Positions 7,607 to 12,357 of a stretch of DNA of 12,357 bases are shown here, piece after piece. Position 1 is the first letter of the stretch. Every line of letters starts with the position of its first letter. The translations under genes and the position numbers were made by a program. The notes under the pieces were generated by a model. The model had not been told where the DNA came from, did no database searches, and saw only the letters and a program-made list of their open reading frames with translations. Source of the DNA: Nitrososphaerales archaeon TH5894 (GTDB lineage Archaea > Thermoproteota > Nitrososphaeria > Nitrososphaerales > Nitrososphaeraceae); assembly GCA_014523485.1 (NCBI GenBank), contig JAATVK010000058.1, forward strand, positions 1-12,357. Direction: 5' to 3'.

Positions 7607-8602
7607 ATGCAAAAGTTACTACTTGTAGGACTTTTTTGGACTGCTGTGTTGATAACTTTAATAATTTTTAATCTGAACTTTTATTCGAATGCTTCGGCTA
7701 TAGAAAATGGTTATATGCAAGAAGGAAATAGTTTCTACAACAATTACCATGAGAATGGTGGTTATATGCAAGAAGGAAATAGTTTCTACAACAATTACCA
7801 TGAGAATGGTGGTTATATGCAAGAAGGAAATACTGACGTAGGCAAACTAATAGTTAAAGTTAAAATTTATTTACAAAATCTAGAAAGGACTGGTTTTTTA
7901 AGAATTAGTTCTCTTTTAAATGGTGAAGAGGTCATAAAAGACATAGAATTATCTGAAATAGATAGATATCAACAAACTATAACAGTTGATCTCGAAGTGG
8001 ATAAGAAAAATGATATTGTAGAAGCAAGTTCTAACGATGAATATCATGTATGCGCCTATCATGTTAAAGATTTGATATATGAATATGACTCTTTTACTTA
8101 TTTTGATTGTAATGAAGGTGATGTGTTATCAGTAGATAGCCCCAATTACATAAGTCTCTTTAAACCTTTATCTCAAGTTTATTTAAAAAGTGAAAATTTT
8201 CATTATTCTGCATTAAATAGCTTCGCTGAATTTGATTATAATGGTTATTCTAGTTATGATGGATATGATACGAAATATAATGATGACAGAGTTATAATAA
8301 AAATAAATTCACCTCTCATAGATAGAATAGATACTAAAAAACTAAAGATAATGGTTATGATTAAAGGCCAAATCCAATCAGAAGTAATAGATGATGTTCA
8401 ATATGAACTTGAAAATATTGGCAGTAATACTATAAGTAGAACATTTATTTTTGATAGAAATACTGACATAGGTCTAATTCATATTGGAGACAAATTTCTT
8501 GCATGTATTGCTAGTGATGATTTGAGACCTCCAGAAGGTCAAGAATGTGAGAAAAGAATACTAAAGAAATTTGGAGAACCCAATGTGTTATATGCTAGAT
8601 AA
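7607..8602 (+). CDS. Secreted protein with N-terminal tandem repeats and two related beta domains, function unknown
   Basis: 331 aa. A signal peptide (about 1-31, ending NASA) is followed by a 17-residue unit GYMQEGNSFYNNYHENG, present twice (35-51, 52-68) with a partial third copy (69-75). The units are rich in Asn, Tyr, Gly and Glu, look unstructured, and are encoded by identical 51-bp DNA. The rest appears to be two similar halves. About residues 80-170 end with cysteines C149 and C168, and about 228-315 end with C300 and C314. Both have a lysine/valine-rich beta start, an NGEEVIKD/KGQIQSEV segment and a stretch before the first cysteine (NDEYHVCAY versus GDKFLACIA). A Tyr/Asp-rich linker (205-226) joins them. 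I recognise no enzyme motif; a cell-surface structural or binding role is plausible only by inference. Confidence 0.68.
   Translation: MQKLLLVGLFWTAVLITLIIFNLNFYSNASAIENGYMQEGNSFYNNYHENGGYMQEGNSFYNNYHENGGYMQEGNTDVGKLIVKVKIYLQNLERTGFLRISSLLNGEEVIKDIELSEIDRYQQTITVDLEVDKKNDIVEASSNDEYHVCAYHVKDLIYEYDSFTYFDCNEGDVLSVDSPNYISLFKPLSQVYLKSENFHYSALNSFAEFDYNGYSSYDGYDTKYNDDRVIIKINSPLIDRIDTKKLKIMVMIKGQIQSEVIDDVQYELENIGSNTISRTFIFDRNTDIGLIHIGDKFLACIASDDLRPPEGQECEKRILKKFGEPNVLYAR
7709..7832 (+). repeat. 51-bp in-frame tandem repeat, 2 identical copies plus 22 bases
   Basis: Copy 1 (7709-7759) and copy 2 (7760-7810) are identical base for base, and a partial third copy runs 7811-7832. Each unit is exactly 17 codons, so gain or loss of copies would keep the secreted protein in frame. 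Identity at synonymous positions points to a recent duplication. Confidence 0.95.
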
Positions 8603-8685
8603 TAAGATGATAACGATTTAAATATAAATTTCAGTCTGGAATCTTCTATTTACCTGTTTACTTTAGGAATAATTTGTAAAAATTG

Positions 8686-8696
8686 TTTTTATATTA
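8686..8696 (+). promoter_or_regulatory. TATA box for the two-TM small protein gene
   Basis: TTTTTATATTA is centred 26 bases before the ATG at 8717. This favours that ATG, on a leaderless mRNA, over the in-frame TTG two codons upstream at 8711. Confidence 0.45.
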
Positions 8697-8716
8697 TTAA
8701 ATATGATATATTGATA

Positions 8717-8959
8717 ATGGCTGAAAACATGTCTAACAAGTCTAATGATTATAAAAGAGATGCTCAAAATAATGAAATTAAAACCATAGTTTTAGGGCTA
8801 TTCGCATTGATTGGATTTATAATTATTATATATTCAATCTTTATGGGAGTAGTAGGTGAACCATTAGCAGCAGTAGCAGATACTGTATTTGTTGCTGCAA
8901 TTATTGGGTCTTTTACTTTGGTAGGAACAATTGTTGGTAGTGCATTTTTAAAGAAATAA
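8717..8959 (+). CDS. Small two-TM membrane protein, function unknown
   Basis: 80 aa from the ATG at 8717 (82 aa if the TTG at 8711 is used). A charged, Asn/Lys-rich N-terminal tail (MAENMSNKSNDYKRD) is followed by two hydrophobic helices, about 22-45 and 52-75. They are separated by a short GVVGEPLAAVAD loop, and the chain ends in lysines. The second helix is rich in small residues (AAIIGSFTLVGTIVG), which suits tight helix packing or oligomer formation. It has its own TATA box and is followed 31 bases later by a run of seven T, so it is probably a single-gene unit. It resembles many short hypothetical archaeal membrane proteins; no function can be assigned. Confidence 0.6.
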   Translation: MAENMSNKSNDYKRDAQNNEIKTIVLGLFALIGFIIIIYSIFMGVVGEPLAAVADTVFVAAIIGSFTLVGTIVGSAFLKK

Positions 8960-8989
8960 TATCTCTATCTATGAGGTCAGCAAATGCCA

Positions 8990-8996
8990 TTTTTTT
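8990..8996 (+). terminator. T-run terminator after the two-TM gene
   Basis: Seven consecutive T lie 31 bases past the stop codon. Archaeal transcription commonly ends at such U tracts without a hairpin, so this is plausible. Confidence 0.35.
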
Positions 8997-9104
8997 ACCT
9001 TATAATAAATACAATATATCTGAATAAAAAATGAATTACTAGATTACATTTAGCTATTAAATATTCATTCAATAAGTATAAAGAATATCGAATTAAAAGA
9101 CTCT

Positions 9105-9112
9105 AAAAAAAA
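9105..9112 (-). terminator. T-run terminator after the His-rich secreted-protein gene
   Basis: Eight A on the plus strand are a run of eight T for minus-strand transcription, 34 bases past the stop codon of the convergent gene. A U-tract archaeal terminator is plausible. Confidence 0.35.
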
Positions 9113-9145
9113 TAATTATTTGTGATATTATTATTTATCTTTTTT

Positions 9146-9790
9146 TTATTCTGTCTGTCCAGCCTCAGTAGCAGCATGTTCCTCTTCACTTTCAGAATGA
9201 CCATGCTCTCCTTTAGTTATTTCATTTATTCCTATCACTACACTTGCAGTTGGGGGAAATTCCATATCTTCTTCTGCAGGATTCTTTAATGCAATATCTG
9301 TTATTATTGTTACATTCCCACCAGGTATCAAATCAACATGGTATAGACATTGTTCTCCTGGAGTTGATAGTGGAGCTATATTTTCAAGAGTAGCTACTGT
9401 CATGTTCGGAGCAGAACCAATTAAGACCTGAAGTGGGGTAGTACTATCATCTTCACAAAGAGCTTTTAGAGCTACATGTCCATTCAAAATGTGGTATGGT
9501 GTAGAATCATAAAGATGCATAAAATCTCCTGCTGGAATAACCTTATCTTGTAACAATTCGGTAACTGAATCTCTCACAGTACTTGTTTTGTTATATTCTT
9601 TTTCCTCTTCTTCTTCCGCTGCGTGACCTGCTTCAGTAGTTGCATGTTCTTCCTCCTCCGCTTCTGTTGTCATATTTGTCATTGACATTGTGTCATTTTG
9701 TGAATATGATAGTGGAATATTACTAAAAATTCCTGCTATCAGTGATAGGCTTAAAATTGCAATAATACTGTAGTTTTTAATATTTTGCAT
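9146..9790 (-). CDS. Secreted protein with acidic/His-rich ends, function unknown
   Basis: 214 aa. The signal peptide (about 1-30, ending SYS) is followed by a disordered acidic stretch with EEEEHATTEAGHAAEEEEE (45-63). A similar tag, HGHSESEEEHAATEAG (196-211), closes the protein. The folded core (about 68-192) contains VRDSVTELLQDKVIPAGDF, HLYDSTPYHILNGHVA (92-107), QVLIGSAPNMTVA and GEQCLYHVDL (145-154). It ends in a beta-rich part, SVVIGINEI. C112 and C148 may form a disulfide. Histidines 49, 56, 92, 100, 105, 151, 196, 198 and 205 could bind metal. I recall similar cores in other thaumarchaeal exported proteins, none characterised. It is divergent from the four-TM/regulator operon and shares a promoter element with it. 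The ATG at 9790 fits its TATA box. Confidence 0.7.
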   Translation of the reverse strand: MQNIKNYSIIAILSLSLIAGIFSNIPLSYSQNDTMSMTNMTTEAEEEEHATTEAGHAAEEEEEKEYNKTSTVRDSVTELLQDKVIPAGDFMHLYDSTPYHILNGHVALKALCEDDSTTPLQVLIGSAPNMTVATLENIAPLSTPGEQCLYHVDLIPGGNVTIITDIALKNPAEEDMEFPPTASVVIGINEITKGEHGHSESEEEHAATEAGQTE

Positions 9791-9813
9791 TGTATCTTTC
9801 TATAGATTTTTTA

Positions 9814-9822
9814 CTTTTATAT
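9814..9822 (-). promoter_or_regulatory. TATA box for the His-rich secreted-protein gene
   Basis: Minus-strand ATATAAAAG is centred about 28 bases before the ATG at 9790, implying a leaderless or nearly leaderless mRNA. It sits just downstream of the shared element at 9829-9843. Confidence 0.55.
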
Positions 9823-9828
9823 TTTATA

Positions 9829-9843
9829 GTACAACCTTCGAAC
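9829..9843 (-). promoter_or_regulatory. Shared promoter element, copy 1 (GTTCGAAGGTTGTAC)
   Basis: Read toward the minus-strand gene, this 15-base element ends 39 bases before its ATG and directly upstream of its TATA box. It matches the element facing the other way at 9900-9914 at 13 of 15 positions. Its position fits an activator or repressor site next to BRE/TATA. The bound factor is unknown; the double winged-helix protein of the same locus is the first candidate. Confidence 0.5.
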
Positions 9844-9899
9844 ATTACTAAAGAAAATAGTTATTATTTTCTGTTATTACCACATTGAGAAATTTCTGC

Positions 9900-9914
9900 G
9901 TTCTAAAGTTGTAC
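9900..9914 (+). promoter_or_regulatory. Shared promoter element, copy 2 (GTTCTAAAGTTGTAC)
   Basis: Read toward the plus-strand operon, the element ends 36 bases before the TTG at 9950, or 39 bases before the TTG at 9953. The latter equals the spacing at copy 1. It is followed by a weak TATA-like ACATTTATG (9921-9929). The two copies are inverted relative to each other across the divergent promoter region. Confidence 0.5.
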
Positions 9915-9949
9915 CAGAATACATTTATGCCAATTAGTGGTATTTTTTC

Positions 9950-10360
9950 TTGTTGTTAAGAAATTACAATAGTCCTGGAACATTTTACAATAAACCTAGA
10001 TTATTAGTATTGATTGCAAGTATTGTCATTTCTCTTTCTGTAGTTCCATTTATTCTACCTCATTTATTTCATCAACATATGATTTATCATATTCTAATGC
10101 ATCTTGTAGCTTTGATATTATCTCAATTTCTTGCTGTTGTTTCTATAATGGCATATCTAAAATCCAGAACTAGTAGAATATTGTTCATGGCTTTGGGATT
10201 TATGACACTAGTTGTTGCTGAATATGTTTATCTATTAAATTCTACAGAAGATATTCATCCAATGTTTATTCCTCAGGTTAATATTGAACTATCTCACTTC
10301 ATCTTGTTGATAATGGTTATATTCTTTGGCATCTCTTTTTTGAAAAGTCCTCATAGGTGA
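9950..10360 (+). CDS. Four-TM membrane protein with a histidine cluster, function unknown
   Basis: 136 aa. Four hydrophobic helices lie at about 18-38, 48-69, 77-95 and 113-131. Between the first and second is a histidine-rich turn, LPHLFHQHMIYHILMH (36-51: H38, H41, H43, H47, H51). H103 and H116 come later, near the third loop. The arrangement could bind a metal or heme at the membrane face, but no known family is recognised. The start is TTG at 9950 or the next codon, TTG 9953; no ATG precedes the first helix. The gene ends 14 bases before a winged-helix regulator gene on the same strand. The pair therefore looks like a membrane partner plus transcription factor unit, divergent from a secreted His-rich protein. 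Confidence 0.65.
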   Translation: MLLRNYNSPGTFYNKPRLLVLIASIVISLSVVPFILPHLFHQHMIYHILMHLVALILSQFLAVVSIMAYLKSRTSRILFMALGFMTLVVAEYVYLLNSTEDIHPMFIPQVNIELSHFILLIMVIFFGISFLKSPHR

Positions 10361-10374
10361 AGCAGGTATAGAAA

Positions 10375-10920
10375 ATGTCTAATAGTATGTCTACTCATCG
10401 CCATCAGAACAACACAAATTTAGTTCAGGATAAAATAGTCAAATATGTTAATGAAATTCCTGGAATAAGATACAGAGAACTTTTAAGAATGACTGGACTT
10501 TCAAATGGGGTTTTATCTTATCATTTAAGATTTCTGGATAATACTGGAAGGATACGAGTAAATAGGATCAATAATAGAGTTACCAGATATTTCTCTTATG
10601 ATGTTTCACCTCATGAATCTAGTGTAATTGGGCTATTACGGCAAGAAACTACTCGAAAAATTATCTTGTACATATTAGAAAATGGAACATGTAGATTCAA
10701 TGATATCATAATACATACTAAAAAAGTTCCCTCTACAATATCATGGCACATGGGAAGATTAAAAGCTGCAAATATTATCAATATACGTAAACAGAATGAA
10801 TCCAAGTATTACGAAATTGGTATGGACAAACTAATACTTCAAGATCTATTATCAAAATACAAAAGTAGTTTTACAGAAAAGATTGTTGATGATTATGTAG
10901 ATATGATTAATGAATTCTAG
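10375..10920 (+). CDS. Double winged-helix transcriptional regulator (ArsR/MarR-like)
   Basis: 181 aa, ATG start (a second in-frame ATG lies four codons later). There are two winged-helix domains in tandem. The first (about 17-76) has LLRMTGLSNGVLSYHLRFLD, with the recognition helix ending LDNTGRI. The second (about 82-150) has VPSTISWHMGRLKAANII (118-135). Both follow the S-x-H-L/M-x-x-L pattern of ArsR-type DNA readers. There is no metal-binding cysteine set (only C106) and no sensor domain, so signalling may come through the upstream membrane protein encoded 14 bases before. An AGGTGA at 10355-10360, overlapping the upstream stop, could be a distant ribosome-binding site. A single chain with two HTH domains could bind an asymmetric site such as the 15-base element found at both promoters of this locus. 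That link is inferred. Confidence 0.82.
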   Translation: MSNSMSTHRHQNNTNLVQDKIVKYVNEIPGIRYRELLRMTGLSNGVLSYHLRFLDNTGRIRVNRINNRVTRYFSYDVSPHESSVIGLLRQETTRKIILYILENGTCRFNDIIIHTKKVPSTISWHMGRLKAANIINIRKQNESKYYEIGMDKLILQDLLSKYKSSFTEKIVDDYVDMINEF

Positions 10921-10949
10921 TAGTATGATATTAGTTTTGATTTAATTGA

Positions 10950-10981
10950 TTTATTCTAAAGTTATTATAGTTTAGAATAAA
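10950..10981. repeat. Perfect 11-bp inverted repeat, 10-base loop
   Basis: TTTATTCTAAA (10950-10960) pairs fully with TTTAGAATAAA (10971-10981) around the loop GTTATTATAG. It begins 30 bases after the regulator stop codon and is one base from the next hairpin. It could protect or end the upstream transcript, or be part of a small RNA. Confidence 0.6.
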
Positions 10982-10982
10982 G

Positions 10983-11001
10983 GTGACCCCAGAAGGGTCA
11001 C
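10983..11001. repeat. GC-rich hairpin GTGACCC/GGGTCAC
   Basis: Seven perfect base pairs (10983-10989 with 10995-11001) close a CAGAA loop. Five of the seven pairs are G-C, which stands out in this AT-rich DNA. It is not followed by a T run, so it is not a classical bacterial-type terminator. Confidence 0.6.
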
Positions 11002-11008
11002 TCATGAA

Positions 11009-11083
11009 ATGAAACTACTAAACAACTGGATAGTAATTATTATCCTTTTGTCGTTCTATTTTCATTTGTTAATTGAATATTAA
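11009..11083 (+). CDS. Possible 24-aa single-TM peptide
   Basis: ATG followed by 23 codons, then TAA. The reading is MKLLNNWIVIIILLSFYF and then HLLIEY: a short polar head and one hydrophobic helix. It begins seven bases after the GTGACCC hairpin. Small membrane peptides of this type exist, but hydrophobic short frames are common in AT-rich DNA and no ribosome-binding site or clear TATA box supports it. Overlap with an inverted repeat at 11028-11045 makes an RNA role equally likely. Confidence 0.15.
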   Translation: MKLLNNWIVIIILLSFYFHLLIEY

Positions 11084-11093
11084 TAATCTTGTA

Positions 11094-11112
11094 GTACATT
11101 CGATGAATGTAC
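11094..11112. repeat. Perfect 8-bp inverted repeat, 3-base loop
   Basis: GTACATTC pairs with GAATGTAC around the loop GAT. It is the last of four inverted repeats in this intergenic region and could be an RNA hairpin or a palindromic protein site. Confidence 0.5.
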
Positions 11113-11324
11113 GATATTATCTACTATTATTATATGACCATAAAATACATCTAGAACAGAAATGTGTAAAAGAGTTGTAATCAATATTAGTAAAAAATAT
11201 TTAAAAAAATCAAAATAGGTTTTTTTGGAGTTTTAGATTATTACTTATCTATTCATCCTCACCTTCTTCTTCATCCAACAATAAAAATAATTGAATAAAA
11301 AAGGAATTTCAAAGGATAAGGCAG

Positions 11325-11332
11325 TTATAAAG
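11325..11332 (+). promoter_or_regulatory. TATA box for the M28 peptidase gene
   Basis: TTATAAAG is centred 26 bases before the TTG at 11354, the spacing seen at several other starts in this window. It supports the TTG start on a leaderless mRNA. Confidence 0.5.
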
Positions 11333-11353
11333 TATTATAAATATAAGTCATAA

Positions 11354-12357
11354 TTGTCATTTCAAAAATACAAATTGTTATGGTTATTGCTGTCAATAAT
11401 AATTGCTTTATATGTTGCTATTTCATCAAATATTACTCTTATAAATTATACCACTTTACCTGAGGTAGAAAATAATCCTAATTTTACCTTATTATGCAAT
11501 ATTTCTATAATAGTTTGTCTTCATGACATAACACATCTACATAATAATAGGGATGAAATTAAAATACTAACAGATTTAGTATTAGATCAAGTTAATTCAA
11601 CTAAACTTAAAGAATGGATAGATATTTTATCATCTTTTCATACCAGAAATAGTAAATCAAGTTATATTGAAGATGTTGCATATTGGCTTAAAAGTGAACT
11701 TCAACACTTGTGCCATGGTAGAGTATTTTTTCACAATTATACTCAAATTGATCAAAATCAAACTTTTAATTTAAGTAATATTATTTGTAGTAGTAAACAA
11801 AGTTTAGCATCCTCTCCTCAATATAATAAAACGATCATAATTGGAGCACATTATGATAGCAGAGCAGAAATTCTCAATAATACTAATACTCGAGCTCCAG
11901 GAGCTGATGATAATGCCAGTGGAGTATCAGCTCTTTTAGAACTTATACGTATTCTATCCCCATTAAATTTAAAACTTAACCTTGAATTTGTATTATTTTC
12001 AGGAGAAGAACAAGGTCTATGGGGATCAAGTAGTTATGTCAAATATATAGATAAGAACAATAGAACCAAAACTATAGATCTATACATTAACTTTGATATG
12101 CTTGGCTATACGCCTTCTAATGAAACAAATAAAGTCATGTTAGAATATGATATTGGCAATAAATATGTACAAAATGATGAAGATTCAAAAACAATAGCCT
12201 TGTTCATAAAGCAAATAGCTTCTAATTATACTAATCTAGAAGCTATATTGTCTAAACTTGAAAATAGTGATTTTATTCCTTTCGAAGCATTTGGTCATAC
12301 AGTCATAGGAATACATGATGGAGGAGTAAAGAAAAATCCCCATTATCATAAATCTTC
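11354..12357 (+). CDS. M28-family zinc metallopeptidase, membrane-anchored or secreted (3' end cut by the window)
   Basis: At least 334 aa, open to the window end. The start is TTG at 11354: a TAA immediately precedes it, no in-frame ATG occurs before the catalytic domain, and a TATA box lies 26 bases upstream. A hydrophobic segment (about 8-27, YKLLWLLLSIIIALYVAI) is a signal peptide or anchor. A pro-region follows, with SSFHTRNSKSSY and VAYWLKSEL typical of M28 enzymes. The metal and catalytic residues are present: GAHYDS (164-169, H166), GADDNASG (D185/D186), FSGEEQG (216-222, E218/E219), NFDML (D248) and NPHYH (H332) just before the edge. Such enzymes are di-zinc aminopeptidases or carboxypeptidases acting outside the cell. 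Substrate type cannot be told. It is a monocistronic plus-strand gene as far as visible. Confidence 0.88.
   Translation, partial: MSFQKYKLLWLLLSIIIALYVAISSNITLINYTTLPEVENNPNFTLLCNISIIVCLHDITHLHNNRDEIKILTDLVLDQVNSTKLKEWIDILSSFHTRNSKSSYIEDVAYWLKSELQHLCHGRVFFHNYTQIDQNQTFNLSNIICSSKQSLASSPQYNKTIIIGAHYDSRAEILNNTNTRAPGADDNASGVSALLELIRILSPLNLKLNLEFVLFSGEEQGLWGSSSYVKYIDKNNRTKTIDLYINFDMLGYTPSNETNKVMLEYDIGNKYVQNDEDSKTIALFIKQIASNYTNLEAILSKLENSDFIPFEAFGHTVIGIHDGGVKKNPHYHKS

Larger units (their letters stand above)
10921..11353. other. Non-coding region with four inverted repeats
   Basis: 433 bases between the regulator and the M28 peptidase gene. Inverted repeats lie at 10950-10981, 10983-11001, 11028-11045 (GGATAGTAA/TTATTATCC, nearly perfect, no real loop) and 11094-11112. 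A run of seven T at 11220-11226 could end a transcript. The density of hairpins within about 165 bases is unusual for this window and suggests a structured RNA or 3' regulatory segment. A 24-codon hydrophobic open frame (11009-11083) overlaps it. Confidence 0.45.

Noticed and set aside
7709..7832. Repeats considered as a CRISPR array
   Set aside because: Units are directly adjacent without spacers and are in-frame codons of a secreted protein.
10611..10805. 64-codon minus-strand frame
   Set aside because: Antisense to the second winged-helix domain of the regulator.
10983..11001. GC-rich hairpin considered as an intrinsic terminator
   Set aside because: No T run follows it, and archaeal termination normally relies on T tracts without a hairpin.
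11249..11308. Minus-strand frame ending in LLLDEEEGEDE
   Set aside because: The acidic tail looks gene-like, but the frame is only 19 codons, has no good start and does not continue sensibly in the other frames.

Overview
The window looks like chromosomal DNA of an ammonia-oxidising-type archaeon (Nitrososphaerota/Thaumarchaeota, Nitrososphaera/Nitrosocosmicus-like). This rests on three things. The DNA is very AT-rich. Archaeal TATA boxes sit about 25-28 bases in front of several start codons, which implies leaderless mRNAs, and TTG starts are common. Several secreted-protein families, as I recall them, are typical of this lineage. The assignment comes from sequence appearance only; there is no rRNA marker in the window.

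Layout. (1) 105-1587, minus strand: a two-gene operon, a NeuD/PglD-type sugar acyltransferase followed by a polysaccharide-deacetylase-like protein, probably the edge of a surface-glycan cluster continuing to the left. (2) 1965-3270, plus: a small zinc-ribbon protein overlapping the GTPase HflX by 14 bases. (3) 3593-4213, plus: an AlkA-type HhH-GPD DNA glycosylase. (4) 4359-8959: mostly exported or membrane proteins. These are a WWQW-motif secreted protein (minus), a divergent single-TM protein (plus), a solitary ZnuA/TroA-type Zn/Mn-binding protein, a secreted protein with two perfect 51-bp tandem repeats plus a partial third, and an 80-aa two-TM protein. (5) 9146-10920: a divergent module with a His-rich, acidic-ended secreted protein on the minus strand. 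Facing it on the plus strand is an operon for a four-TM His-rich membrane protein and a double winged-helix regulator. (6) 10921-11353: a non-coding stretch with four inverted repeats. (7) 11354 to the window end, plus: an anchored or secreted M28 metallopeptidase starting at TTG and cut by the window edge.

How the genes may work together. The strongest candidate for an undescribed system is the 9146-10920 module. A 15-base element matching at 13 positions (GTTCNAARGTTGTAC) occurs once just upstream of the TATA region of each divergent promoter, in the same orientation and at nearly the same distance from each start. That suggests co-regulation, possibly by the winged-helix protein of the module, with the four-TM protein as a sensor or partner and the His-rich secreted protein as an output. 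All functional links here are inference. Also notable are the hairpin cluster at 10950-11112, the perfect tandem repeats in the 7607 gene, and a 77-codon open frame without a good start at 1556-1789. No tRNA, rRNA, CRISPR array, transposase or integrase was recognised.
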